From an uncultured delta proteobacterium (GTDB lineage Bacteria > Myxococcota_A > Polyangia > Polyangiales > Polyangiaceae), in the NCBI GenBank assembly GCA_903892415.1, contig CAITIQ010000270.1, forward strand, positions 1-64,000: a DNA stretch of 64,000 bases. Reading direction: 5' to 3'. The notes below the pieces were generated by a model, which saw nothing but the letters and a program-made list of their open reading frames with translations, did no database searches and was not told the DNA's origin. Position numbers and translations under genes: made by a program. The first letter of the stretch is position 1. Each line of letters opens with the position of its first letter. This document shows, piece after piece, positions 15,172 through 24,416 of the stretch.

Positions 15172-16656
15172 TCAATCGGCGGCGCTGAGCATCGGTAGGC
15201 GCCGGGCCCCGCGCTCCTTCGGCGCGCTGCGGCCTGCCTGGGCTACCGCCTCCGGCGTGAGCGAAGCCAGCACCGAGTGCTTGAAGGAACGCTCCACGCG
15301 CACGCGCACGACCTCGCCTACCAGCTGCTCGCCGCGATCATCTTGCAGATGGACGATCTCATTGCGGAAGCTGCGCCCGCTGAAGGTGGCCTCGGCGCCG
15401 GCCTGCGGCTTCTTGGCTCGGCCCTCGATCAAGACCTCCAGTTCGCTGCCAACCAAGGTGCTCAGATGCTTGGCGGTAAGCCCCTCGGAGAGGGCAAACA
15501 GTCGAGCCAACCTGCGGCTCTTCTCCTCTTCGGAGACGTCATTCTTGAGCTTGAGGGCCGGTGTGAACGGGCGCTCCGAGTACTTGAAGGCGAACACGCC
15601 GACGAAGCCCACCGCCTCGATCAGCGAGAGCGTTTGCTCGAAGTCCTCATCCGTTTCACCCGGAAAGCCCACGATGATGTCGGTGGAGAGGGTCACGCCG
15701 GGCGTACCGTCTTGGCTCTTCATCGCCGCCTTTAACGCCGCTACGCGCGCCTCGAATTCGGCCCGGGTGTAGCGCCGCAACATGCGTTTGAGCACGCGAT
15801 CGGAGCCTGATTGCACCGGCAGATGCACGTGGCGACAAAGGCCCGGCAGCTCCGCGTGCGCGGCGATCAGCGAGGGCGTCAAATGGCGGGGATGCGGCGA
15901 GGTGTAACGCAGCCGCAGGGAAGGCGCTTCCTTCGAAACGGCGCGCAACAAGGCCGCAAACTCGCTCTCGTCCGGATCGGCGCCGCTCGGCTTTTCCATG
16001 CAGCCGAGCGGATCGGTGTAGCTGTTGACCGTCTGCCCGAGCAACGTCACTTCACGCGTACCGCGTTCGGCGAGCCCGCGTACTTCCGCCAGGATCTCGT
16101 CGCTCGGGCGGTAGCGCTCCGGCCCGCGCGTGGTGGGCACGATGCAGAAGGTGCAACGCTCGTTGCAGCCCTTCATCGTGGTGACGAAGGTGGAAACGGC
16201 GGACGGTCGCTCGCTCGGCGAAGGCGCGCTGGGGGCGCCGTAGGAGGTAAGGAACTGCGGCGCATCAAGGTCAAACACGGTGCGCACGGTGGGCAAGCCG
16301 CCGGAGGCCAGATCATGCAGCAGCAGCGGCAGCTCGCGGATGTTGTCCGGCCCGATCACCAGATCCACCCCGAGCCCGCGTGAGAGCAGTTTCTCGCCCT
16401 CTTGTTGCGCGACGCAGCCGGCGACTACCAGCACGCGGCCGGGATGCCCCGCTTTACCTTGGCGCAGTTTGCCTAGCTCGCTGCGCAGCTTTTGCTCGGC
16501 TTTCTCGCGCACGCTGCAGGTGTTGAGGATGATGACGTCGGCGCCTTCTTCCGCTTCAACCTCGGAGAACCCCGCACCCTGCATGACCTCATGCATACGG
16601 TCCGAGTCGTGGACGTTCATCTGGCAGCCGAACGTGGCAATTCTGTAGGACTTCAT
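15172..16656 (-). CDS. miaB: MiaB tRNA methylthiotransferase
   Basis: 494 residues. Radical-SAM methylthiotransferase that converts N6-isopentenyladenosine at tRNA position 37 to the 2-methylthio form. The N-terminal UPF0004 domain carries three auxiliary-cluster cysteines at 11 (FGCQMN), 47 (NTCSVRE) and 81 (VAGCVAQ). The radical-SAM motif is C164-x3-C168-x2-C171 (CNERCTFC), followed by GPERYRPSDEIL and a C-terminal TRAM domain (about 400-465). ATG 16656 is chosen because the protein family begins with KSYRIATFGCQMN; an in-frame ATG at 16689 would add 11 residues. It precedes nothing in its operon; the large lipoprotein gene lies 57 bp upstream on the same strand. Confidence 0.95.
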   Translation of the reverse strand: MKSYRIATFGCQMNVHDSDRMHEVMQGAGFSEVEAEEGADVIILNTCSVREKAEQKLRSELGKLRQGKAGHPGRVLVVAGCVAQQEGEKLLSRGLGVDLVIGPDNIRELPLLLHDLASGGLPTVRTVFDLDAPQFLTSYGAPSAPSPSERPSAVSTFVTTMKGCNERCTFCIVPTTRGPERYRPSDEILAEVRGLAERGTREVTLLGQTVNSYTDPLGCMEKPSGADPDESEFAALLRAVSKEAPSLRLRYTSPHPRHLTPSLIAAHAELPGLCRHVHLPVQSGSDRVLKRMLRRYTRAEFEARVAALKAAMKSQDGTPGVTLSTDIIVGFPGETDEDFEQTLSLIEAVGFVGVFAFKYSERPFTPALKLKNDVSEEEKSRRLARLFALSEGLTAKHLSTLVGSELEVLIEGRAKKPQAGAEATFSGRSFRNEIVHLQDDRGEQLVGEVVRVRVERSFKHSVLASLTPEAVAQAGRSAPKERGARRLPMLSAAD

Positions 16657-16713
16657 GACGAGACTCGCGGCCGACGATGGTGGCTTCATCGGCTCGCTGC
16701 AACGGCAATCGGC

Positions 16714-19614
16714 TTAGGGCTTTTTGGCGGCGGGTGCGCAGGGGGTCTTTTTGCAAATAGGCTCCACGAGCCGCAGGACATCGGCGGAGCCGCCGTCCAC
16801 ATTGAGGTCGAAGGGATGCGCGTGAAGCCGCAAGGTGGACGCGCCGTCGTGCTCGAGCACCAGCACGCTGCCGAAGCCGAAGCTGCGCGCGAGCTTGGCC
16901 TTCACGCCGATGGAGTAGGGGTGGGACTCCGGGTTCTCGACCACGAAGGCTTCCGGCCCTTGACTGGCGGTGACGTCGGCCAGGATGCGACCACCGCTGG
17001 CGAGCGCTGGTGCGTTCTTGTTGGCGCCGTTGAAGCCGATGTCGCGCACCGAGAGGTCCATATCGCTGCTGCCGTACCAACTCGCCGATAGCGTAGTAAC
17101 GGCGCGTTCACTCGGGACCACGCCTACGTCGGCGGCCCACGAGCGCAGCGAGAGCCGATTCTCCGGGTGGGCGGTCATCGCCATCGCGGTGAGCACGCTG
17201 AGATCGCTGCGCAGCAGATCGCGGATACCGGGGTATCTCGTGGCATCGAGGGGGCGAGCTAAGAGATTGTCGATTAGCGTGAGCGCGGTGAGCACATCGC
17301 CTTCGGCGGCGGTCAATAGCGCCAACAGGCGTAGCGCTTCGGGGCTCGGCTCGGGGCGTTGGGCCTCGGCCTGCACCAACTGCTTGGCCAGCTCAATCCC
17401 AGTCACCGTGCGCAGGGAGATGAGCCGCAGCGCGACTTGGAGCGGCAGGGATGCGCCCTCCAGCTCGATGAGCGAAGCGTAGGCGCGCTCCGCACAGCTC
17501 GAATCTCCAGCTTTTGCGCAAGCATCGCCGACGAGGACGTAGCCCATCGGGTCGGCCGGATCGCTCGTGATTAGCGCGCGAGCTCGACTGATCGCCGCGG
17601 CGTGATCCCCGCGTTCGGTCGCTTCATGAACCTCCTTCACCACATTCTGCCAAGGCTCGAGCATCACCATGCCGGGCTCGAGCTCGGGCACCAACGTGCG
17701 CGGCTTGATTGCGCGCGCGGCCTCGGGCTCCGCGCCGTCTTTGGAGGCGGCCAACACCAAGGGGTATTCCACGGTGGCGCCATTGGCCAACGCTGGGAAG
17801 CTCAGCGATTCGAAGGAGCGAACCACGCAAGCGACGAGTTCGAAATCTCCGACGTTGGCCGAGATGGCACGCGCGAGCGGGACGGCGCCTTGAGGGTCGA
17901 TATCGAAGCGAATTAGCAGCCGACCACCCGCTTTGGGATTACGCCGTAAAGAGTCGCGATAGCAGCCGCGGAACCGACCGAAGTTCTTGCGCACGATCCA
18001 CTGGATCGTCTCCGGGGGAATGCGCGCGGGGCCCTCGTCTTCGCCCTCGACGGTCGGCAGCTCTTCTTTGGCGGGCTCTTTGGTTGCAGGGGCAGGCTTT
18101 TCGACGACCTTGTTGGTTTTCGGTGCTGGTGTTGGAGAGGTTGCGTCTGGCGGCAAACCCGCCATTGGATCGACGATCGGGCGCAGCTCTTCCGAGGAGG
18201 GAAAAGGCCGAGCGCGCTCGAGCAAGGGGACGCTTGCGAAGCGCGCGTTCAAGTCGGGGAGACGGTGCGCCTCGCTGAGGACGCGCAGGATGAACGCTGG
18301 GCCTTCGGGAGGCACTGCGGACGGTCCCTCGACGGAGGCCGGCGCTGCGGGTTGCGCCTTTCGGCTCACCAGCACCGGACTCGTGACCGCGACGCCGCCG
18401 CTCGTTGCGAACGGCCACAATACCGAGGTTTGCTCGCTCATGCGACGCTCATACAGGGCATACGCCAGCGTCTCTTCTGTGAGCTCGGGCGTAAGCGGGA
18501 CTGCTTTTACTGTGCTATCGGTCAGGCCGGCCATCAGCCCGTCGAGTTCGCGTAGGTTGCTGCGTCCTGACGGCACCAGCAGCGTGACCGAGCGCTTCAG
18601 CGGGTTCGACAAGGCGACCGAGCCGAAGGGAAAGGCGTCGCTGCCATCGGTTACCAACATCACGCGCGAGGCGTCTCGAGCCGGGTGCTCGAGCGCAAAG
18701 CGCAGGGCCTTGGGCGTGTTCGAACGACCGAGGGTGCCCCGCGCGAGCAGCGCCTCGGCGGCCTCACCGTTCAGCTGATCGGCGGCCCCATCGAAGAGCA
18801 CGCTCACCTGCTCATCACAAGCGGCCACGATCAAATGTTCACGCCCGAGCTTATCGGCGATGCCCTTCAAGGTGCGGAGCTGCAGCGCCATATCGCGGGC
18901 GCGCACCGCGCTCAGATCGAGCAGGAGGATGGCCCCGCTGATCTTGCTGTCGACGCGCGCCGGGTCGAAAGGAAGCCGCTCGGGGGCGGGCAGTCGTTCA
19001 AGTTCGAAGGCGCCAAGCGAGCTGCGCGCCGCTTGCAGGGCGGGAGCTTGAGGCGAGGTCTCGCCCAGGAAAGGCAGCGCCAGCGTCTTGTCCGCCGCGT
19101 CGAGGACGAAGGCGTGCCGCAGGGTGACCGTCTGCGTTTGACCGGCCTCGAGCGTGAGCGGCGCGGTGCGAAAGGTGCGGCCGCGGTCGCTGGTTCGCAG
19201 GCTCTGCTCGCGCAGCGGCTCTCCTGGCCCGCCGCCAAACGTCGCTTCGCTGGCGAAGGTTGTGAACGGAAGCACAATCTCCAGTTGACCAATCGCTTGT
19301 GAGGCTTTGCGGCCCTGCAGCACGACGGTGGTTTCCAACCAGGCCACCGGGCCCGAGACCGTCAGTTCCCCCGCCGTCACGGTGCCGAGGTTCACGCTAC
19401 CGAGGTCTTTGCCGCGCACTCCGCCATTCGGGGCACCGCCGTCGACGAAACGCAGACTCGGCAGCTCAGCGGCTTGGGGTACCACAGGCCAAGGCTTCGG
19501 GGTTGGTGGCGGTACCAAAAGAGCCTGCGTCTCGACCGGAGGCAGCGGCGCTGGCCCACAACCAAAGGCTAGAAGCAGTAGAACGCGGGAAAAGCGGGTC
19601 GCGACGAACGCCAT
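16714..19614 (-). CDS. Large lipoprotein with VWA-like region and AgmX/PglI C-terminal-type domain
   Basis: About 966 residues. It has a lipoprotein signal (SRVLLLLAFGC), a Pro-rich stretch, and a VIT/VWA-like region (about 60-400) in which the MIDAS motif is degenerate (ILLLDLSAVRARD instead of DxSxS). A Pro/Lys linker is followed by an AgmX/PglI-type domain near 570-650 (WIVRKNFGRFRGCYRDSLRR, GRLLIRFDIDPQG, VACVVRSFESLSFP). Next come TPR-like helices (about 680-800) and a beta-rich end. The GCY and AC cysteines of the AgmX-type domain probably form a disulfide. AgmX/PglI domains are linked to gliding and surface machinery in myxobacteria. Start ATG 19614 or GTG 19629. Confidence 0.75.
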   Translation of the reverse strand: MAFVATRFSRVLLLLAFGCGPAPLPPVETQALLVPPPTPKPWPVVPQAAELPSLRFVDGGAPNGGVRGKDLGSVNLGTVTAGELTVSGPVAWLETTVVLQGRKASQAIGQLEIVLPFTTFASEATFGGGPGEPLREQSLRTSDRGRTFRTAPLTLEAGQTQTVTLRHAFVLDAADKTLALPFLGETSPQAPALQAARSSLGAFELERLPAPERLPFDPARVDSKISGAILLLDLSAVRARDMALQLRTLKGIADKLGREHLIVAACDEQVSVLFDGAADQLNGEAAEALLARGTLGRSNTPKALRFALEHPARDASRVMLVTDGSDAFPFGSVALSNPLKRSVTLLVPSGRSNLRELDGLMAGLTDSTVKAVPLTPELTEETLAYALYERRMSEQTSVLWPFATSGGVAVTSPVLVSRKAQPAAPASVEGPSAVPPEGPAFILRVLSEAHRLPDLNARFASVPLLERARPFPSSEELRPIVDPMAGLPPDATSPTPAPKTNKVVEKPAPATKEPAKEELPTVEGEDEGPARIPPETIQWIVRKNFGRFRGCYRDSLRRNPKAGGRLLIRFDIDPQGAVPLARAISANVGDFELVACVVRSFESLSFPALANGATVEYPLVLAASKDGAEPEAARAIKPRTLVPELEPGMVMLEPWQNVVKEVHEATERGDHAAAISRARALITSDPADPMGYVLVGDACAKAGDSSCAERAYASLIELEGASLPLQVALRLISLRTVTGIELAKQLVQAEAQRPEPSPEALRLLALLTAAEGDVLTALTLIDNLLARPLDATRYPGIRDLLRSDLSVLTAMAMTAHPENRLSLRSWAADVGVVPSERAVTTLSASWYGSSDMDLSVRDIGFNGANKNAPALASGGRILADVTASQGPEAFVVENPESHPYSIGVKAKLARSFGFGSVLVLEHDGASTLRLHAHPFDLNVDGGSADVLRLVEPICKKTPCAPAAKKP

Positions 19615-19788
19615 GGCATGCTTCGACACCGAGACAGCCTAGAAGTTTTGCGATTCACTGACTCGTACCAACGTCGAAATAGGCATGGCCTTGCGGCGGC
19701 CAATCCGGCGTTGACGACCCCAGGGTCCGCTTCTAGCGTCTCGCCGCGTCGGGGTGCGGCGTCTTGTCGAGCCTCAGTGGAGATGAAA

Positions 19789-21564
19789 ATGGCGGAGCAG
19801 TTCAAGAATCTCGTCGATATGTTCGAGAAGTCCGTGAAGGCCTTCGGTCCTCACGAGCTCTTCGGCACCAAGCGCGACGGTAACTGGGAGTGGTCCACGT
19901 TTGCGCAGATCGGTGAGAAGGTTGAGCAGCTACGGGCCGGCTTGGCTTCACTCGGGATTGGGCGCGGGGACAAAGTGGCTGTCGTCGCCAATAACCGCGA
20001 GGAGTGGGCCATCCTCTCCTACGCCTGTAACGGGCTCGGCGCGGCGCTGGTGCCGATGTACGAGGCCCAAGCCTCCAAAGAGTGGGAGTTCATTACGAAT
20101 GACTGCGCCGCGGTTGCCATCGTCGCGGGCTCGGCCAAAGTCTATGACAAGGTCAAGGCGCTGCCCGCCAAGGTCCCCTCGATCAAGCACGTCATCGGCA
20201 TGGAGCTGCCCGCTAGTGAGCCGCTCTCCTTCGCCGCGCTGATGAAAAAGGGCGCGGAATCGCCCGTCCCCGCGATCGATCCTGAGCCGAAGGATATCGC
20301 CTGTTTGATTTACACCTCGGGCACCACCGGCAATCCCAAAGGCGTGATCCTCTCGCACTCCAACATCATCTCGAACATCAATGCGGTGCAGAGCATGCTG
20401 CCGATCAGCACCGATGATCGCAGCCTCTCCTTCCTGCCGTGGGCGCACTCCTTCGGTTACACCTGCGAGCTGCACGTGATGTTGTCCAAAGGCGCCAGCA
20501 TCGCCCTGGCCGAGGCGGTGGATAAGATCATCGCCAACCTCGCGGAGGTTTCACCCACGCTGCTCTTCAGCGTCCCGCGCATCTTCAATCGCATCTATGA
20601 CGGCGTGAACAAGCAGATGGCTGCCAAGCCTGCGATGATTCAAAGCCTGTTCCGCGCGGGCCTGCGCGCTGCGGCCAAGCGCCGCAAAGGGGAGAGCCCC
20701 TCGCTCGGTGAGTCGATCGCCCACCCGTTGGCCAAGTCGCTGGTCTTCTCGAAGATCGTGGCGAAGTTCGGCGGGCGGCTCAAGTACGCCTTCTCCGGCG
20801 GCGCTGCGCTTTCCAAGGACGTGGCCGAGTTCATCGACGGCCTCGGGATCACCGTTTACGAGGGTTACGGCCTCACCGAGACCAGCCCCATCACCACCGC
20901 CAACCGCCCCGGCGCCCACAAGATTGGCAGCGTTGGTAAGGCGATCACCGACGTGCGCGTGGAGATCGACAAGACGCAGACCTCGACCGACGCCAAAGAC
21001 GGCGAGATCGTGGTCTACGGCCCGAACGTGATGCAGGGGTACTTCAACCGCGATGACGAGACCAAGGCCGTCTTTACCGAGGATGGCGGCTTCCGCACAG
21101 GCGATCTTGGCTTCGTCGATGGCGAGGGCTTCCTCTTCATCACCGGCCGCTTGAAGGAACTCTACAAGCTGCAGAACGGAAAGTACGTGGCGCCCGCTCC
21201 GCTGGAGGAGAAGCTCAAGCTGTCCCCGTTCATCGCCAACTGCATGGTCTACGGGGATAACCAGCTATTCAATATTGCGCTGGTTGCACCCGATTTTGCG
21301 AACCTCAAAGAGTGGGCCAAGAACGAGGGGATCGACGAGTCTGAGGACGCAAAGCTGATCAAGAACGCCAAGGTCAAGAGCCTGCTCGAGGCCGAGGTCG
21401 CCAAGTTCACCGAGGAGTTCAAGGGCTTTGAAGAGGTGAAGAAGATCGCCCTGGTGCCCGAAGACTTCACGGTTGAAAACGGCATGCTGACGCCGAGCAT
21501 GAAGCTCAAGCGACGCGTCGCCGTGGAGACCTACAAGGCCGAGATCGCCGCGTTGTACGCCTGA
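19789..21564 (+). CDS. Long-chain acyl-CoA synthetase (AMP-forming)
   Basis: 591 residues of the ANL adenylating superfamily. The phosphate-binding motif YTSGTTGNPKG is near residue 175. The A5 motif YEGYGLTETSPI is near 362, and FRTGDLG and ITGRLKELYKLQNGKYVAP in the C-terminal third give the hinge and a family-specific loop typical of eukaryote-like FadD15/FACS enzymes that retain the product-channel gate. Activates free fatty acids to acyl-CoA at the membrane. ATG 19789 is chosen because AGTGGAG lies six bases upstream; the open frame further upstream overlaps the lipoprotein gene start. It is 78 bp ahead of the Ser/Thr kinase gene. Confidence 0.9.
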   Translation: MAEQFKNLVDMFEKSVKAFGPHELFGTKRDGNWEWSTFAQIGEKVEQLRAGLASLGIGRGDKVAVVANNREEWAILSYACNGLGAALVPMYEAQASKEWEFITNDCAAVAIVAGSAKVYDKVKALPAKVPSIKHVIGMELPASEPLSFAALMKKGAESPVPAIDPEPKDIACLIYTSGTTGNPKGVILSHSNIISNINAVQSMLPISTDDRSLSFLPWAHSFGYTCELHVMLSKGASIALAEAVDKIIANLAEVSPTLLFSVPRIFNRIYDGVNKQMAAKPAMIQSLFRAGLRAAAKRRKGESPSLGESIAHPLAKSLVFSKIVAKFGGRLKYAFSGGAALSKDVAEFIDGLGITVYEGYGLTETSPITTANRPGAHKIGSVGKAITDVRVEIDKTQTSTDAKDGEIVVYGPNVMQGYFNRDDETKAVFTEDGGFRTGDLGFVDGEGFLFITGRLKELYKLQNGKYVAPAPLEEKLKLSPFIANCMVYGDNQLFNIALVAPDFANLKEWAKNEGIDESEDAKLIKNAKVKSLLEAEVAKFTEEFKGFEEVKKIALVPEDFTVENGMLTPSMKLKRRVAVETYKAEIAALYA

Positions 21565-21642
21565 CCACAGGCCCACTTCGCGTAGCGGCTCCGCTGGCGT
21601 ATCCTGCTCCTCTTGTGAGGATGCGCCTTTTGCTGGAGCAAC

Positions 21643-23466
21643 ATGACTGAGCGTGGATGGCGCGCCGAACGCGGCGCTTTCCCCACGGCCAATCCGCAAA
21701 GCGGCGTGGCGCCGGCTCCGGCCAACGGTGAGCCGGCGGTGCGGGCGCCGCTCGCGTCAGTGCCGCCAACTCCGTCTCCGCACGAGGTCTTGGCGCGGCG
21801 AAATTCGGAGGCTGGGTCGGCCCTTGTGGTTCCGGGCGCTACGGCTGCCGCGCCCCAACTCGCGGAGGAGCCGAAGGCGGTTGAGAGCATCCTGCGCGAC
21901 GCGGAGCTGCAGCGAGCCCGGGTTTTTTATCGGCTGATGCTCGGCGTCACGGTGCTGGTGCTGATGTCGCTGCCGATCCTGCCCGGCGCAGCCTGGTTGC
22001 GCATTCAGACGGCGATCGGCTGCTTCTTCGCCGCCTGCGTCTGTGTGTTCATGGTGGTCGCTGGTAACGGTCAACGTACGCGCGCAACCATTCAGGTGAC
22101 CGCCGCCAGCGCGGTGCTGCTCTCGCTGTTCGCCATCGCCATCATCTACTATCTCGGTATCTTCTCGGCCTCGGCCACCATCCTCGCGGTGGGCATCTAC
22201 TTCTTTGGCTCGAGTGAGAGTCGCGTCATCGCGCGTGCCTCCTACGCGGCGACTGCGGGGCTCTACTTCCTGGTGACGCTGGCGATTGCCACGGGGCTGT
22301 TATTGGACCGCGGTGTATTCACCTCGGCGGGCCTCAATACCGCTTCGCTCTACTACCGGGTCGTCATGCAGCAGGCGATCTTCGGCGTGATCTTCTATCT
22401 GGCGCGCAGCGTTCGGCGAGCCAATCAGGCTGCGCTCGAGCGAGCTCGTGAGCGAGAGCGCGAGCTACGCGTGCGCGAGGCCCAGTTGATGGAGGCCAAG
22501 GGGGAGCTAGACCGGGCGCTGCGTCAGGGGGAGGGCCGACTTTCGGGACAGGCGATTGGTCGGTTCCGCCTGGGTGACGTGCTCGGGCGCGGCGGTATGG
22601 GCGAGGTTTATGCCGCGACCGACACCCAGAACCAAGCGCTGGTGGCGATCAAGTTGCTGCACCCAGCGATGCTCGAGGACCCGGCCAACATCCAGCGCTT
22701 TCTGCGCGAGGCGCAGGCTACTTCAGCTGTTCCCAGCGAACATGTGGCGCGCATCTTCGAGGTGGGCACGTTGCCGAACGGCGTGCCTTACATCGTTATG
22801 GAGCTGCTCGAGGGCCATGACCTCGCCTTCTATTTGCGGCGCTCTCCGCAGCTGGCGCTGCATCAAGTGGTCGAGCTGATTGAGCACACGGCGCGCGCGC
22901 TAACGGCGGTGAAAGACGCCGGCGTCGTCCACCGCGATCTAAAGCCGGCCAATATCTTTCTCACCGATACCTTGCCGCGCCGCTGGAAGGTGCTCGACTT
23001 TGGCCTGTCCAAGCTGCACGGCGCCGAACAGATCACCAAAGACCAAGCGGTGGGGACACCCTCCTATATGGCGCCTGAGCAAATCCGCGGTAAAGACGTG
23101 GACCACAAGGCGGACCTCTATGCGTTAGCGGCGATAGCTTATCGCTGTATTACCGGCCGGCCGCCGTTCATGGGGGACGAGGTCGCCAAGGTGCTGATGG
23201 ACGCACTAACGCGTATGCCGGACAGCCCCACCACCTTTGCCCGCGTGCCGATCGACGTGGAGCTGGTGCTCGCCATCGGCTTGGCCAAACGGCGCTCCGA
23301 GCGTTTTTCCTCGGCTGACGAGCTTGCGGCGGCCTTCCGCCGAGCCGAGCGCGGTGAGCTGGATGACGTCACGCGGGCGCGTGGTTGGGCGATTTTAAAG
23401 CAATATCCTTGGGGCGAGCGGCTGCGTGCGCGCGCGCCCGATACGGCTCGTGTTCGACCAGCCTGA
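21643..23466 (+). CDS. Membrane Ser/Thr protein kinase
   Basis: 607 residues with an unusual order for bacterial kinases. A Pro/Ala-rich cytoplasmic tail (1-95) leads to about six transmembrane helices (about 98-260) forming a MASE-like sensor, then a charged coiled coil (ERARERERELRVREAQ), then the Hanks-type kinase domain at about 304-560. Kinase motifs are intact: GRGGMGEVY glycine loop, VAIKLL lysine, HRDLKPANIF catalytic loop, LDFGLSK metal-binding Asp, and the activation segment GTPSYMAPEQ. So it should be active. Its 3' end overlaps the SUMF1-type lipoprotein gene by 41 bp, suggesting a signalling pair. Confidence 0.92.
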   Translation: MTERGWRAERGAFPTANPQSGVAPAPANGEPAVRAPLASVPPTPSPHEVLARRNSEAGSALVVPGATAAAPQLAEEPKAVESILRDAELQRARVFYRLMLGVTVLVLMSLPILPGAAWLRIQTAIGCFFAACVCVFMVVAGNGQRTRATIQVTAASAVLLSLFAIAIIYYLGIFSASATILAVGIYFFGSSESRVIARASYAATAGLYFLVTLAIATGLLLDRGVFTSAGLNTASLYYRVVMQQAIFGVIFYLARSVRRANQAALERARERERELRVREAQLMEAKGELDRALRQGEGRLSGQAIGRFRLGDVLGRGGMGEVYAATDTQNQALVAIKLLHPAMLEDPANIQRFLREAQATSAVPSEHVARIFEVGTLPNGVPYIVMELLEGHDLAFYLRRSPQLALHQVVELIEHTARALTAVKDAGVVHRDLKPANIFLTDTLPRRWKVLDFGLSKLHGAEQITKDQAVGTPSYMAPEQIRGKDVDHKADLYALAAIAYRCITGRPPFMGDEVAKVLMDALTRMPDSPTTFARVPIDVELVLAIGLAKRRSERFSSADELAAAFRRAERGELDDVTRARGWAILKQYPWGERLRARAPDTARVRPA

Positions 23467-24394
23467 GCTGCGCCGCTTGCTGGCCCTCGGCCTGGTCGCG
23501 ATGGTGGGCGCCTGCTCGAATGGCCGGAACTCGAGCGAGCAAAGTTCGAGCGACCGGTCTACCAACGCCGTGGCGATCTCGGCCTCGAGCGTCGCTTCGG
23601 CGGGGCCTCCTTCGCCCCAGCCGTCGGTGAGCGCCGTCAGCTCGGCGAGCAGCGCTGCCTCCGCGCGGACGCCGCCGACAGCAAACTCCGAGCGTTGCCC
23701 AGGCGATATGCGGCTGGTTTCGGGTAACTACTGCCCGGTTCCTTCGCAGGTCTGTCTCGAGTGGAACGAGGTCAACGTTACTGGCGTGCCCGAGCGCCAG
23801 CAGTGCAAACGTTATCGCGAGCCGGCCGAGTGCCTATCCAAACAGCGCGATTCGATGAACTTCTGCATGGATACCTTCGAGTGGCCCAACCAGCGTGGCG
23901 CCGTTCCAAGAAATCTAACCAGCTGGCAGGAGGCTAAGGACACTTGCGAGAGCATCGGTAAGCGGCTGTGCACCGACGTCGAGTTCACCTTTGCCTGTGA
24001 AGGCGAGGCCATGCGCCCGCACGTCACCGGCTTCGTGCGCGACAAGACGAAGTGCTCGTTCGATCGCGAGTACCGAAAGCGCACCTTCAACTTCCTCAAG
24101 CACGACGCCTGTCTGGCGCAGCCCGATTGCAAAGCGGCGCTCGAGGCGATCGATCAGCGGCTACCCGCTGGGTCGATGCCGGAGTGCGTCTCCGAACACG
24201 GCGTTTACGATCTCAACGGCAACGTCAACGAGTGGACCTTGCTGCCTGGCCGCGGCTTCTCGAAGCGGGCGGGGCTCAAAGGCGGCTGGTGGGGGCCGGT
24301 GCGGGATCGCTGTAGGCCGATCACGACCTTTCACGGCGAGAGCGACTACGGCTACGAAGTCGGCTTCCGCTGTTGTCGAGACCCCTTACGCTGA
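23426..24394 (+). CDS. SUMF1/formylglycine-generating-enzyme-like lipoprotein
   Basis: 322 residues. The N-terminal signal ends in lipobox MVGAC (Cys at about 30 from the GTG at 23426). A Ser/Ala-rich linker (31-90) precedes a SUMF1-like C-type-lectin-fold domain (about 95-320). Diagnostic phrases are FCMDTFEWPNQRG, SIGKRLCTDVEF, YDLNGNVNEW and VGFRCCRDPL. Active formylglycine-generating enzymes use a specific Cys pair that I cannot assign here, so binding or structural roles are equally likely. Overlaps the kinase gene by 41 bp; a paralogue lies 1 kb downstream on the other strand. The exact start is uncertain. Confidence 0.8.
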   Translation: MRARPIRLVFDQPELRRLLALGLVAMVGACSNGRNSSEQSSSDRSTNAVAISASSVASAGPPSPQPSVSAVSSASSAASARTPPTANSERCPGDMRLVSGNYCPVPSQVCLEWNEVNVTGVPERQQCKRYREPAECLSKQRDSMNFCMDTFEWPNQRGAVPRNLTSWQEAKDTCESIGKRLCTDVEFTFACEGEAMRPHVTGFVRDKTKCSFDREYRKRTFNFLKHDACLAQPDCKAALEAIDQRLPAGSMPECVSEHGVYDLNGNVNEWTLLPGRGFSKRAGLKGGWWGPVRDRCRPITTFHGESDYGYEVGFRCCRDPLR

Positions 24395-24416
24395 GGGACT
24401 CTGCTAAGAAGCCGCT

